A stretch of 64,000 nt of DNA from Vicia villosa (Eukaryota; Streptophyta; Magnoliopsida; Fabales; Fabaceae), in contig NC_081183.1 in NCBI RefSeq assembly GCF_029867415.1, positions 189,612,061 through 189,676,060 of the forward strand, read 5' to 3'. Below are positions 23,080 through 36,772 of the stretch, piece after piece. Made by a program: the position numbers and the translations under genes. How positions within the stretch are numbered: the stretch's first letter is position 1; every line of letters starts with the position of its first letter. A model generated the notes under the pieces. That model did no database searches. It was not told the DNA's origin and worked only from the letters and a program-made list of their open reading frames with translations.

Positions 23080-23345
23080 CATGGTGTGTATGTGAAGAAG
23101 GACCCAAGTGTTTTCCTCCTTTTGTCATGATAACTCTTCTGACAACTCTGAGAAGTTTTCGTCCTCTCTCGAATCATCCTTATATTTTTATTCGTCTCTT
23201 GCACAATCTCAGGTCCGAGCATAACACTCTCGCCCAATTCATACCAACACAATAAAGTTCTATACCTCCTGCCATACGACGCCTCATACGGTGCCATATC
23301 GATACTCACATGAAAACTATTGTTGTAAGTAAACTCAATTAATGG
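23080..23345 (-). pseudogene. Ty3/gypsy integrase C-terminal fragment (Tekay-like)
   Basis: The minus strand reads LIEFTYNNSFHVSIDMAPYE, then ASYGRRYRTLLCWYE, LGPEIVQET and SQKSYHDKRRK-like text, the segment between the integrase core and the chromodomain of Tekay/Del-type gypsy elements. Its upstream end is joined directly to a truncated copia integrase at about 23340, and the downstream side loses similarity after DKRRK. It is a fragment only. A 193-codon open frame spans the junction in the gypsy frame, but its N-terminal residues come from copia sequence in the wrong frame. Confidence 0.8.
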
Positions 23346-25326
23346 CTGAAAGAAACTCAGATAAAGTAACAAATTCTGTGCCATTATCAGACCTAAGGCA
23401 TTTTAAAGAGGTTTGAAATTGATTTTCAATGTAAGCAATGAAGTTAATAATACTCTTTTTAGTTTGGTCTTTGGTTTTTAAGAAAATGACCCAAGTATAT
23501 CTAGTGTAATCATCTACTAGAGTTAGAAAATACTTGTGTCCTAACATGGAAGTAGTGGAGAATGGCCCCCATAAGTCAGCATGCAAAATTTCAAAAGGAA
23601 CATTAGAATGAGTGTTACTATTTGGAAAAGGTAACTTTCTTTGCTTAGCAAAATGGCAAGCATCACATGGTGCTGCAGTATTTTTACAATCAATGTAAGG
23701 AAAGAATTTGGAAACAGTTTGTAAACCTATATCTGAAACATGGCCTAACCTTAAATGCCAAATGTTACAAGAATTATTTGCAACAGAATTACAAGAGGAA
23801 ACATGACCTGCAGAATCAAGAATATACAAGCCTCTTTGCAGATTAGCTATACCAATCATTGCCTTGGAATGATTCTGCACAATTTGACATGAGTTAGAGC
23901 TGAATTGTAAGGAACAGTCATTACTAGAGGTTAATTTGGCAACAGATATGAGGTTAACATGAAAGTGTGGAATATACAAGACATTATGTAAAGTTAAGCA
24001 TGGTGAGATAGCTACACTGCCAGATATTGAAGCAAATAGCTGAGAACCATCAGGTAAAGTTATAGGAATGGGAACTATGTGCTTATACTCAATAAAGGAG
24101 TCAATATTAAAGGAAATGTGGTCTGTAGCACCTGTGTCTAAAATCCAAAGAGAAATGGACTTACCAGTGGGGTTAGAAGAGTGTGAATTTAGGACAAAAG
24201 GTGAGGTAGTGATGGAATTGGCCTTGGCTTGAGGAGTTAACTTTGACTGTTGGAGCAATTCTAGAATATTGAGATACTGCTCCTGAGTGAAACCAAAAGA
24301 GGATGTAGCTGATCCCTGTGGAACTACTTCTGACACATTATTGATTGTGGCATTCTGTTGAGGACCCGAGCTTGTACCAGTTTGAAGTGGCTTGCCTTTT
24401 CCCTTGTAGCCAGGTGGAAAACCGTGCTTAAGAAAGCAAGTTTCAACAGTATGATTAGTCCTATTACAGTATGTACACACCCTACTATGGCCTTTCGGAG
24501 AGTTGTAGCTGTGATTTTTTCCTTTAAATCCAGTTCCAGGTTTTCCATTAACACTGCCCTGTCCTGGAGTATGACTAACATTTAGGGCAACAACTTCTTC
24601 ACCAGAACCATTGTTGAGAACAGAATCTGTGATGGAACTATGTAACTCTCTTTCTTGTTGAATAACAAGCGAAAAAGCTTTATCAATATCAGGCAAAGGA
24701 TTCATCATCATAATCTGTGACCTAGAGTGTGTAAATTTATCATTCAGTCCTTTCAGAAACCTAATAACATAGTCCTGTTCTCTATAGGTTTTAACGGAGG
24801 CTATAGCACCACATGTACACGAAATAGCACAAGAACACATTGGAATTGGACGATAATTTTCCAATTCATCCCAAAGTACTTTCAATTGAGTAAAGTAGTT
24901 AGAGACATCGAGATTACCCTGACGAAACTTATACAAATCTTCTTGTATGTCTGAGATGCGGAAAATGTCGCTGTGCGAAAAACGAATCTGCAAATTCCTC
25001 CAAACTCCAGCAGCGTTATCGATCCAAAGAACTGATCGTGCAGTCGATTCAGAGATAGATCGTTGGATCCAGGCGAGAACCATTGTGTTGCAGCGAATCC
25101 AAGGAGCATAAAGAGGATCGGAGACCGGAGGTTTGGTTAGGGTTCCATCGATGAATTTTTCTTTGTTCTTGGAAATCAAAGCAATTTGCATCGATCGAGC
25201 CCAAGTATGGTAATTCTTGTCAGTGAGAAGAGGAGAAACGAGGACGATTGCAGGATTTTCGTTCGGATGAAGGTAAAATGGATTCGCAGAATTCGTCGCA
25301 TAGTCAGCGAAGCTCTGGTATGCCAT
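23335..25326 (-). pseudogene. Ty1/copia gag-protease-integrase, 3'-truncated
   Basis: The reading frame is open from the ATG at 25326 (MAYQSFADYATNSANPF) to a TGA at 23335, about 663 codons. In order: gag of the UBN2/DUF4219 type (WARSMQIALISKNK, FRQGNLDVSNYFTQLK), a zinc knuckle CX2CX4HX4C (CTYCNRTNHTVETC), the aspartic protease (WILDTGATDHIS), the GAG-pre-integrase region (WHLRLGHVS...CDACHFAKQRK), and the integrase core with catalytic Asp in HADLWGP and in RSDNGTEF. It ends 12 residues after the second Asp, before the catalytic Glu. RT and RNase H are missing. The frame has no internal stop, so it is young or recently truncated. The open frame extends upstream to 25416 only through non-ATG codons. 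Confidence 0.9.
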
Positions 25327-25449
25327 TGAAGAAAACGAAAGAACGAAGGAAGAATCGAGGAAAGAAGAAACTCTACAAAGAGTAAAAGGAAGATGATAAC
25401 AGAATCGATTCTTCAAGAAAGAGTAACAATGGCTACCAGAGCTTGATAA

Positions 25450-25461
25450 GCTCTGATACCA
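25450..25461 (-). other. Copia primer-binding site (initiator tRNA-Met)
   Basis: The minus strand reads TGGTATCAGAGC directly after ...ATCAACA, the standard plant copia PBS, and sets the 3' end of the 5' LTR at 25462. Confidence 0.9.
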
Positions 25462-25690
25462 TGTTGATAGTGAAGATCTTTGATAAAGGAAGCATGAGAT
25501 TGAAGAAATATCAAAGTATGAACTCTTTCATTAAACTGTTATGAGCATCAAAAATGCTTTTATATACATAGTGTCAACAGAATAACTAACTGCACTATCT
25601 AAATAACTAACACCACCACTATGCTATTGGGCTATACAATAAGACAAATGGGCCTAGGCCTGTATACAAAGAGTAAAAGCTAACTATACT
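25462..25690 (-). mobile_element. 5' LTR of the copia fragment (outer end unresolved)
   Basis: On the minus strand it ends CACTATCAACA next to the PBS. A TATA box (TATATAAAA, 25558-25566) lies inside. The outer end could be at a TGTTAGTTATT near 25611 or further out; I find no clear target duplication. The coordinates are an outer limit. Confidence 0.55.
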
Positions 25691-25692
25691 AG

Positions 25693-25848
25693 TTAATAGT
25701 TTTCTTCATCATTCTTGTCTACCACTCCTTGGTTACCAACCGCTCTAAATCCACCACCACCATATTGTTGTTGAAATAATTGTTGCATTTGTTGCATTTG
25801 TTGTTGCATTTGTTGTTGTATTTGTTGTTGCACTTGTTGTTGCACTTA
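25693..25848 (-). pseudogene. Glutamine-rich C-terminal coding relic, unknown
   Basis: The minus strand has about 51 codons free of stops after an in-frame TAA: runs of QQQ separated by V, I or M, then QQLFQQQYGGGGFRAVGNQG and VVDKNDEENY before TAA at 25693. The composition, with a non-repetitive tail, suggests the C-terminus of a real protein (transposase or gag-like), not just a microsatellite. I do not recognise it. Confidence 0.35.
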
Positions 25849-26094
25849 TTGAAATAAGTCCACGTCTCCCAGCATACATACGATCGTACATCCAACTACG
25901 ATAGCGCTTGTAATTTTTCATACTGCACGTTTACAATATTGTATCCATTATAATAAAAGAAATGACTTTAATCAATTGACCAATTCGGGAATTTTGGTCA
26001 ATCATATAATTCTATGTTAAAACATAGTAAAGATATTAGACTATAATATTATAGCAACACTTGTTCATTTCACTGCCAACTATAGAGAAACTGT
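25849..26094. other. Short non-coding stretch before the hAT MITE
   Basis: Nothing recognisable. Confidence 0.4.
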
Positions 26095-26102
26095 TCTGTA
26101 CC

Positions 26103-26286
26103 TAGGGATGGGAATAGGTCAGGCTGGCCTACAGGGGCCTATAGCCTAGCCTACTTAAGGCCAGGCTAGGCCAGGTCTATTTGATAAAAAGGTCAGGCTT
26201 GAGCTTTTTAAAAGCCTATTTAATAAAATAGGTCAGGCCTAGGCTATTAAAGAAGCCTATAAAGCCTTGTAGGTCGGCTTATGTTT

Positions 26287-26323
<37 letters not shown>

Positions 26324-26670
26324 TTAGTCTAAATAGGTTGGCCTATATATGCATATATATTAGAAAAAGTGTTAAATAGATTGATCTATATATGCATATA
26401 TATTAGAAAAAAAAAAAGCTAAATAGGTCGGTCTAAATGTTCATATATATGCGACCTATAAGACTTCTTAAATAATATGAATTGATTGAAAACATTAATA
26501 AGAAAGAGGCTTCTAAATAGGCTTTCAGGTCAGGTCAGGCTTTTAAAAAGGTCAGGCCAGGCTGAAAAAACGAGCCTATAGTAGGCCATAGGCCAGACTC
26601 AGGCCTTGTAAGTTTATCGTAGGACAGGGTCAAAACTTATAAAGCCTAGCCTAGCATATTCCCACCCCTA
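26103..26670. mobile_element. hAT-type MITE, AGGCCT-rich, intact
   Basis: 568 bp with terminal inverted repeats TAGGGATGGGAATA and TATTCCCACCCCTA (one mismatch), flanked by a perfect 8-bp duplication TCTGTACC (26095-26102 and 26671-26678). The 8-bp duplication places it in the hAT superfamily. The interior is full of AGGCCT and TAGGCC motifs and a short (TA)n; no coding capacity. It is the better-preserved relative of 17750-18321. Confidence 0.9.
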
Positions 26671-26678
26671 TCTGTACC

Positions 26679-26755
26679 CACACGATTTGGTTTATGTCGT
26701 CGTAAATTTTTGAGGGTTGTGCGTTGCAATGTATATTGCAAATCGGCATGCAGTT
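26679..26755. other. Lead-in to copy 2
   Basis: 77 bp between the MITE target duplication and the first base that matches window position 1. It shows whether base 1 is near the unit boundary only if sequence left of the window is examined. Confidence 0.6.
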
Positions 26756-27779
26756 CTTTATTTGCGTATGGAAAATTTTGACAGAATCGATGCATGTCAC
26801 TGTACTTGTTGTCCTTTCAATTATTAATAATATACTATAATAATTACATTGTAAGGTTCCACCATTTAAATTGTAACATGGTGACATGGTGAATTAATAA
26901 ATTAAGTGGTTTCATTATACAATTTCTACATTTTACTCATCTATAAATTTAATAACTGTAGTTTTATACTCATGTTGAATATTAATAGCAAAAGGGATAA
27001 TTTCCCCCAAAGTTAACGATGTTGAAACACCTAAATTTAAGATGATCAAATCATAATCAAAATAGTAATAATTTAGAATAGGTTGTCATAATCATAATCA
27101 ATATTTCTACATGTAGTTATGCTTGTACTTTAGTACGAAGCAGACTAAAGATTTAAGCCTTCACTTTCTAATACGTTTGTTCCGTCCCCTTTTTTTTTGG
27201 TTTTTGCGAGCATGGTTATTTATTTAAATTTTTGTGTCTTTATGCTTAGAAGGTGCAATCTCCGCGGATTTTTTCCGCCCCATCCTCAATTTATTGTAGG
27301 ATGAGCCTAGGTTTTATGCCTGCCCCGCTCTATTTTTTCAGACTTTTGTGGAACAGACTTACACGAGACGGGTATGCTCGTTAGTCACCCTACCTTGTGT
27401 TTTTTTTTATGATTATACATTTTCACCCATAAAATGGGAATGCTTGGATTGCCTACATATTCCACTAAATGAATGAAATATGTTTCCAACAATATTTTTT
27501 TTAACAATTAAATATAAATAATAAAGTAATAAAAAAAGAATTGAAAACAAAAATTTAATATAAAATATGAACTAAATATAGCTGGCTTTTAAATTAATTT
27601 TAAAATAACTTTTTTATATATTTGATTGCAGAAGAAATGGAAGTTATTATATTTATGCGAATTTTTTTTGTAGGCCTCACAACTAGAAGATTTTTTCTTA
27701 ATAACTAAGTTATATATAACTCATATTTCAAAAAAATTACTTAAATAATCATGTTTGATGGTGTTTTATACGTAGACGC

Positions 27780-27980
27780 CATTCCACATGGGTCTCCTAT
27801 TTTTGTTTAAATTTTTTCAGTTACCTGCGGATTTAATGTTACCTGCAGATTTACCAGCAGAATATTTTAATGTTTGGTCTGCATGTAAATTTGCAGCTAA
27901 ATTCGTAAGTAAATCCGAAGGTAACAATAAATCTGCAGGTGAATTTTTTTAAAAAAACATAGGAGGCACCACGTGGAATG
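27780..27980. mobile_element. Foldback MITE-like element (copy 2)
   Basis: Counterpart of 1026-1226, same length and same nested inverted repeats. Confidence 0.55.
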
Positions 27981-28133
27981 ACAAAGAAACATATGCAAGT
28001 TGTGAACTAATCACTTACGGAATACATATTTTATCACAGTTAAGAAAAAATTATATTACGAACAATGATTCGTAGTAAAGTAGAGTGTAATTATATGTGC
28101 CTTCTATACCATAACTAGTAACAAATTCGTGCA

Positions 28134-28880
28134 TACGCACGTGTTCTGGTTTGATACACGCATTTGTTTACATAATATATTTATTTTAAATCAAAAATAA
28201 AATTTGAATCAAAATTTTTAAATCATAAATACCATTATTTGTATATAAAAATATTTAGATCAATGATAGATTTTTCCCGTATATAAGTATTATTTATGTT
28301 TAGGTATCATTTAGAAAAATATCTGAAGCAATAGCAAATTTTTGTATATAAAAATATTTCAATTAATAATAGATTTTTTTTTCTGTATACTATTTTTGAA
28401 TCAAAATTTTTTGGATCACAAATACCATTTTTCATATATAAAAATATTTAGATCATTAATATATTTTTTCCATATACAAATATTATTTATGTTTAGGTAT
28501 CGTTTAAAAAAATATCTAAATCAATTGTAAATTTGCGTATATAAAAGTATTTAGATCAATAATAGTTTTTTTTCCGTATACCTTTTTTGAATAAAATTTT
28601 TTTGGATCATAAATATCATTTTTCATATATAAAAATATTTAGATCATTAATAGATTTTTTTCCATATACAAATATTATTTATATTTAGGTATCGTTTACA
28701 TAAAAATATTTAAATCAGTAATACTTTTGTTTCTGTATAATTTTTTTGAATAAAATTTTTTGGGATCATAAATACCTTTTTTCGTATATAAATATATTTA
28801 GGATAATAATAGGTTTTTTCCAGTATACAAATATTATTTTTATTTAGATATCATTTACAAAAATATCTGAATCAATAAAA
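28134..28880. repeat. AT-rich degenerate tandem repeat (copy 2)
   Basis: Counterpart of 1380-2125, with an extra T in a homopolymer near 28375. Confidence 0.7.
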
Positions 28881-28956
28881 TTTGATACTAATAGAATTTG
28901 GCTATAAATAATAGTAATATGTTACAATTGAATAAGTAATACACCTTTTTTCCCGT

Positions 28957-28958
<2 letters not shown>

Positions 28959-28996
<38 letters not shown>
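28959..28996. repeat. (TA)n microsatellite, 38 bp (copy 2)
   Basis: 18 bp shorter than in copy 1; the bases just after it also differ slightly (CTCC versus CC). Confidence 0.95.
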
Positions 28997-28999
<3 letters not shown>

Positions 29000-29019
29000 C
29001 TATTTACATTGATAACATA

Positions 29020-31171
29020 TGTAACGACCGTTTTTTTTTAATTATTTATTTATGTGAGTTTTGTGAATTAATTGTGAATTATGTGTTAATTATATGCTTA
29101 ATTGATTTTATGTTGTTTTATTTGGGAATTGTTAGTAAATAATATAAGATAGTAAGTGTTGTTGATTATTGGGCCTAAGTTAGTATTAGTAAGTGAGGGG
29201 TGTTAGTTAGAGCCCATTAGTAATTTAAGATAGTAAGGGTTTATCTAAAACAAAGGTTTTAGAGGAAATAGAAGTTAGACGTTCATTTTGGGGTTTTTGG
29301 TGAAAGAAGAGAAGAGAGGAGAATCTCAAGGTTGAAGCTAGAGTTGTCTTCAATCCAAACCTAAGGTAAGGGTGGGATTCTTTCATGCTAAAGGGATGTA
29401 TGATGATGTTTTGGGTGGGATTTAATTATATTTTGCATCCATGGAAGTTGTGTGTAGAAAAGTTAGGGTTTATGCTACTTTCTATGGAATTACATGATTA
29501 AATATGATTTTGATGATCTATGTTGTTCAATAATGATGAATACTGGTTGTATTTGATGTTTATTGATGTATGGATTTGGTTTGGGTTGATGGATGTTGTA
29601 TGAGGGGAATGGGGAAGAAAATGGTGATTTTCTGAGTTTTACGCAGCATAGGTCGACCTACACAGAGGTTTGCGTCGACCTGTGCAGCCTAAAAGGGCAA
29701 AAATCTGGGTTTCTGATGAATGCGTCGACCTGTTGGGTCAGCGTGCGCATCCCGAGGGGGACAGAAACATTTATACGTCGACCTGAAGATCCTTTGCGTC
29801 GACCTGCTGATTTCAATTTTTGGCAGATTTTTGTAAAGACCATAACTTTTGATCCGTAACTCCGTTTTAGGCGCCGTTTGAAGCGTTGGAAAGCTAACGC
29901 AATCAACTATACCATGATGCAATAAAATGATTCATATGATATAGTTTCCTATTATGTTTATTAGGATTAAGTGATGAACTACGTTGTGTTAACATATGAA
30001 GTATGCTCTTTGTGCTGAATTGACATAACTGTGTTGTTGTATAACTTGATGTATGTTTTCTTATGATGATGCAATGTTATTGAGATGAAGATATGTACCT
30101 TCCTCATGATGATATAATGATGTATGTGATGATATGCATAATTGATAAAGAGGTTATATGCTATATGCGATTAATTGTGCGTATTTGATTATATCGTTTA
30201 AGTTGATCATGTCGTTTACGTGGATTGTGTTGTTCGAGTCGAATTATGTCGTTAAGTGTGATTGTGAGTGTGCATCATTGAGTCACATTCATTGCATTGT
30301 TTGAGACGGCCCTAGTGGCAAATGTTTGAGACGGCCCTTGTGGCGAATGTTTGAGACGGCCCAATGGCAATTGTTTGAGACGGGAGTTTCACTCCAATGG
30401 TACCACATGCATTTGCATTGTTCGAGTTGCATAAGTAAAGTCGTGTGATGAGTCGTATTTGAATATTTGTGTGTGAATAACATGAATGTTATCTTGTGTC
30501 GATTTGATGGTTGTTCATTGGACATATGCGATAAATTCCTATGTATGCCTTAATTGAGATTGATATTATTGTTGTCGGTAAGATGTTGAATGATGTGAAT
30601 AGTAGTAAGTGATATGTGTTGAGAAGTGGTGACCAATGTATGATTATTTCTCCGCCTTGAATATTATCATACACTTTTTTATAATGAATGATATCTCACC
30701 CCTTCTGTTTGAATGTTACTCTCCGTTGGTAACGTGCAGGTAATGACGAGGAGTAGTCGTGTACCTATAGCTCGAGTCGGTGTGTGTCAATGCTCTGATA
30801 CGTAACACTCGGGGAACGCTGGATTACTTGTTTATGTTTTAGCTCCTTATGTTTATCCTTGTTAAACTTTGTCCTTATGTTATGCTGAGACCTTTTGATG
30901 TATTGTGTCGTGTTTGGCCGTGATATTATGAGTTGTATTGTTGTTGACATACGATTTTCCGCTGCGATGCCAGTACTTGATTGGCTGACAATGATTAATG
31001 ATTTCGATATTGTTCTCCTATATGTGTGTTATGTATCTAAGTGATTGAGCATGATATACGTATGTGATTTTGTTGTTTAAAATGTGACGCTCCGAATCTT
31101 ATGTTCTATTTGCTTTGAAATTTTGTACTCTGATATTCTTGTTTATTGCGGGGTAGATTTGGGGTGTTACA
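29020..31171 (+). mobile_element. Solo LTR, Tekay/Del-like (copy 2)
   Basis: Counterpart of 2280-4430, one base longer, with the same ACATA duplications (29015-29019 and 31172-31176). Only a handful of substitutions separate the two, e.g. CACTTGCATT versus CACATGCATT near 30405. Confidence 0.85.
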
Positions 31172-31176
31172 ACATA

Positions 31177-32260
31177 TATTTGTGAAATGACATCAATAAC
31201 AAATAATTTTTCTAATATTTAATTGTACAAATATTATTTTAATCGTATAAACTTCATTAATGAAATATATTAATATTATAATATTTTGAATCATATAAAT
31301 TAAAGTTAATGATAAGTGACACACATTTTTGTATTTTGTCCAATAAAACACCTTTTCAAGTATGTTTTTAAGTTCATTTTAATTGAAATAATTTTTTAAA
31401 ACTAAAATTATTATTTTTTTCTGAAAAAATATTGTATTTTAAAATAAAAACTATTTCAAAATATATTTCTTCGTTATTAATATTCAATTACTAAAGTTAA
31501 TTTTTAAAAATTAAATACTATTTAAAATGTAAATTAACAATTATTTAAAATGATCATAATAATCTTTTTATTAAAAAATAACTTATTAGAATATTTTGAT
31601 TAATAATTTATTAGAAATAATAATAATAAAGTAATAAAAAATGAAAAAGTGAAAATTGAAAAAGTGAAAAGTGAGTTAAAAAAACCAACAAAAGACATTT
31701 TTTGCCCTTAAATTATTAATTTATACTAAGATAATACAAGGGTATTTTTGTGATTTTCAGAACAACAACTTTTCTTATATTATAGATGGGTTATTACTTA
31801 TTAGTCATAACAAAAACACATTAACATGTAACTTACTATAAAGGTTATACTATGGTTGCTTAAAACAACAGTAGATTTAAAATTAATGTTGAGTACCTCT
31901 TCATTTTTGCCCATGGTTTCTTTGTTTAAGCACTTTTTTTTAAATAATTTCTATAATGTTATATATTTTTATTTAAAAAATAACTTACAATTTTTTTTAA
32001 CAAAAGCTTAAATAATTAATTTAAATAATTATACTAAAAATATTATTTTAAGTATAATGATCAGTTTACTATAATTATTTTTGGATATTAATATTTCAAA
32101 AAATAATTCAAATTTAAAACTATTTCAAATATTTTTCTAAAAAAAATATTTTTAAAATACATCTTTTTGAAAAATTTAATATTTTGACAATGTTTTAATA
32201 TTTAACAATGTATATTTCTGTTATAGAATGTCAAAATTAATATTTTAACTAATTTTATAA
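31177..32260. other. AT-rich intergenic stretch (copy 2)
   Basis: Counterpart of 4436-5519; no gene seen. Confidence 0.5.
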
Positions 32261-33290
32261 AAGATTTTTGTGCAGAGTAACACACCGGAGTGCGAGACTG
32301 CTAAGTCACGCAGGCAGAGTTCAGCTTATCAAAAGCGTTATGGTTGTCGTCACCACTTATTGGATGAATTGCTTTCCTCTTCTTAAGCAGGTTATTCACA
32401 AAATTAATGCCATATGTCGAACATTCCTATGGATGGGGAGGGGTAGTGAGCTGTCGAGGAAGTCCCTAGTTGCGTGGAAGGAAGTTTGCACACCAAAACC
32501 CAAAGGTGGACTAAACATAATTGACCTTGAGTATTGGAAAAGTGAAATTCTAATCAAACTCCTCTGGAACATTTGTAAAAAGGCGGACAATTTATGGGTC
32601 AAATGGATTCATAGTTACTATATTAAAAAAGAGCAGGTGATGACCATTAGAGCTAGAGAGTCCTGCACATGGATTCTCAAAGCCATCCTGAGGCAAAGAG
32701 AGAAAGTGAGTAATATGCACTGCTGGAATTCTATGTTGCAGCAGAATAGATTTGATGTGAATAGTGCATACTTGGAGCTGAATACTAGAGGTCAGAAAGT
32801 TGGTTGGAGGAAACTTTCCTACAACAATTTGGCGAGGCCTAGCGCTCAATTTACCATGTGGATGGCGTGTCGGAACAGGTTAGCAACAAAATTGAGATTG
32901 TTTAAGTTTGGTATGCTTAACAATACGACTTGCAGTTTCTGTTCAGAGACCGAAACAATTGATCATCTTTTATTTAGTTGTAAGGTTACGTGTGTTATTT
33001 GGCATGAAGTGTTGTGTTGGCTGCAAATTTCTCATGTTCCGTGTGCGTGGATTGAGGAACTTTTATTAATAACCAGACACAGTGCGGGGAAAAGCTGGAA
33101 AAGCAAATTCCTTAAAGTAGCGGCTACTGAATGTATCTACGAAATTTGGAGATACCGTAATGAAAATATTTTTGGAGATGGCGTAAATAATAATAATATA
33201 GGAAGGAAAATCATTGATATGATGATAGTGTATAGAAGTTGGAGCAATCGGGAGCTTAGAGAACACATAGCTAGATTAATGATTGTCTAA
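32261..33290 (+). pseudogene. 5'-truncated LINE ORF2 C-terminus (copy 2)
   Basis: 340 codons, as in 5520-6549. The only amino-acid change is Asp243 to Val (base 32995, five residues after the last zinc-motif cysteine). The zinc motif is intact. One change in about 1 kb of decayed, unselected sequence shows how recent the duplication, or how close the haplotypes, must be. Confidence 0.85.
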
Positions 33291-33385
33291 GCTAGGAATT
33301 TTCTTTTTCGTTTTCTGGTATGAGCTGGACCGATGGCAATCACTTTTGTAAAATGTCACTATTTTTTATTTAACGATACTCTTTG

Positions 33386-34528
<1,143 letters not shown>

Positions 34529-35154
34529 TGTTCTGGACTGGGCTGTCTCTTGGCCCAAATACAACGAGAGACCCAAGATCGGCCTAATCCAAGAGTAAGG
34601 CCACATATAATTCCTCTTCACCATGTCGGGCATTTGCCGCGCTAGTTCAGGTTGGCAAGTCCACAAGCCCCTCGGGCAGGACGTAGACTGAGCTAGACGA
34701 GGTCTCCGACAGGCACTCCCTGCGAGCACGTCCACCTATCCTCTTCGCCGAATACCTTTCTCCTTGTAGGGTTCCTTCACCACCTAATCCTCCAGGTAAG
34801 GCGGAGTCCACACACTCCCAAAAAGACCGCGTCTCCCCTTGTACTTCAGAGCGGTTGACCGGGATGGGGACCACGTATTGGTCTCCACTACACGTAGAAT
34901 CTTGGCAGTCTCCAAATTGGGCATGGGCATCCAGTCCAATATGGAGATCTTGGCCCAATGTTGTGAGCTATAAATACTCTCTTTCACTAGAGGGTCAGAT
35001 AACCTCATTCATTCCCACTCTTATCTTGTAATTACACTCTGATTGCTCTCTCTTCTCACTTTGACATCGGAGTATCTTGCAGATACACCCTCCCAGTTCA
35101 CAAGAAGCTCAACTCGTTACAGACCTTGACGATCCTTCTGATCAGGTACGATCA
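34529..35154 (+). mobile_element. Solo LTR, small family, plus orientation (copy 2)
   Basis: Counterpart of 7763-8388, same 626-bp length, same imperfect GATCA/GTTCA flanks and TATA box. Confidence 0.8.
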
Positions 35155-35551
35155 GTTCATTTTAATATTTCATTCAAACAATAGAATTTAAAAATAAATA
35201 AATTTCAATTGAATGATTTAACTGATTTAAAATTTTGAATTTAAAAAAAAAAAAAAACCTCATCCAAACACACTTTATAATTGCTGATAATTTTTTCATT
35301 GACTTTACCCTTAATTTTTCTTATAGTGTGTGTATTGTTTTTGTTCGGAGTGGTTTGTGAAACCAACAAGTTGTTGTTAATGAAATAAAATCCTCACCTT
35401 TCTCATTTTCTCCACATATTCAAATACTTCATTCTAGTCACCTTTCCATTCTAAACTACCCATTCATTTTGCATAGATTATTTTTCAACATCAAGAATTA
35501 TGTCCATTTTCTCGATGTTTCTTTTTACACCATTTTAATTAATTATTAATA

Positions 35552-35889
35552 CCTCCATTTTTTATTATAAATCGTTTTGGTTATTTCGCACATATTAAGA
35601 AAATAATGATTGTTTTATTGAAAATGAGAAATTATGAAATTTTTTATAAAATTATCCTATGTAAAAGATAAATTTATATAAATAAAAAGAGAGAATAATA
35701 AATATTTAAAAATATAATATAAAAATATCATTAATTATTGAAATTGTAAAACAATTGTAGTATAAAATTTTATCTCAAAACAATTTATAATAGAAAAAAT
35801 ATCATTAATTATTCATTGAAATTGGAAAACAATATATTGTTAGTACAAAATTTTATCTCAAAACAATTTATAATAAAAAATTGAGGAAG
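35552..35889. mobile_element. Stowaway-like MITE (copy 2)
   Basis: Counterpart of 8786-9123, 338 bp, TA flanks. Confidence 0.7.
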
Positions 35890-36772
35890 TATTATGCAAT
35901 TGATGGAATAAGAGGAGCATTAGAGGTGTTTTGTTGAAATGCTTCTGGTTAAGGATGAATTCAAGCCTTATTAAAAACTTGTGTGATACAAAAGAGGACT
36001 AGTAGAACATTGAAAACCTGACTTTCTATCTTGAAACCCTTGATTTTTATGGGGTTTTTCAATTATATGATCATCATGCTAACAATGGTTGTTACAAAAG
36101 TCTTGCATTTAATTTTTAGTGTTTTGTGAATGTCCTTTAATTCTTCAACGGTGTTTTGTAAGAAAATGGAGCAATGAGAAATTCAGTTGAAGTAAAATTC
36201 AAATGAGTGCTAAAATTAAAAAGGATATTAGACTATGCTCGAGAGGATACCGTCCCATGCTAAGACGCTATCTCCACGAATGCAGAAATAGTCACGACTT
36301 TGTGACCCAATGCTTGATCTATCAACAAGCTAAGGCTTCCACAGCACTTCCAGTAGGCTGCAGGCCTACTACAGCCGCTTCCTATTCTGACTTAAATTTG
36401 GGAGGATATTACTACGGACTTCTTCAAGGATTAACAAATTCCCAATCATACTCAATTTTTCTTGTTGTAGTGGATCACCTCTCAAAGTAAGTCATTGTAC
36501 TGCTCTTAAAAGTGATGATATTGCTTTCAAAGTTGCAGAAATTTTTATGAGTTCCATTGTTAAACTACGTTGCTTCCCTAAGTCAATTGTGTCAGATAGG
36601 GATAAAGTTTTTACTAGTCAATTTAAGAAAAAATTATTTAAATTGAGTAAACACGGCATTGGCCATGAGTACGGAATACCATCCTCAAACGGACGCACAA
36701 TCTGAAGCGATCAAAAAATGCTTAGAAATGTACTTACGCCTTACGCCTTTTTACCAGTCAAAATCCAAAGGC

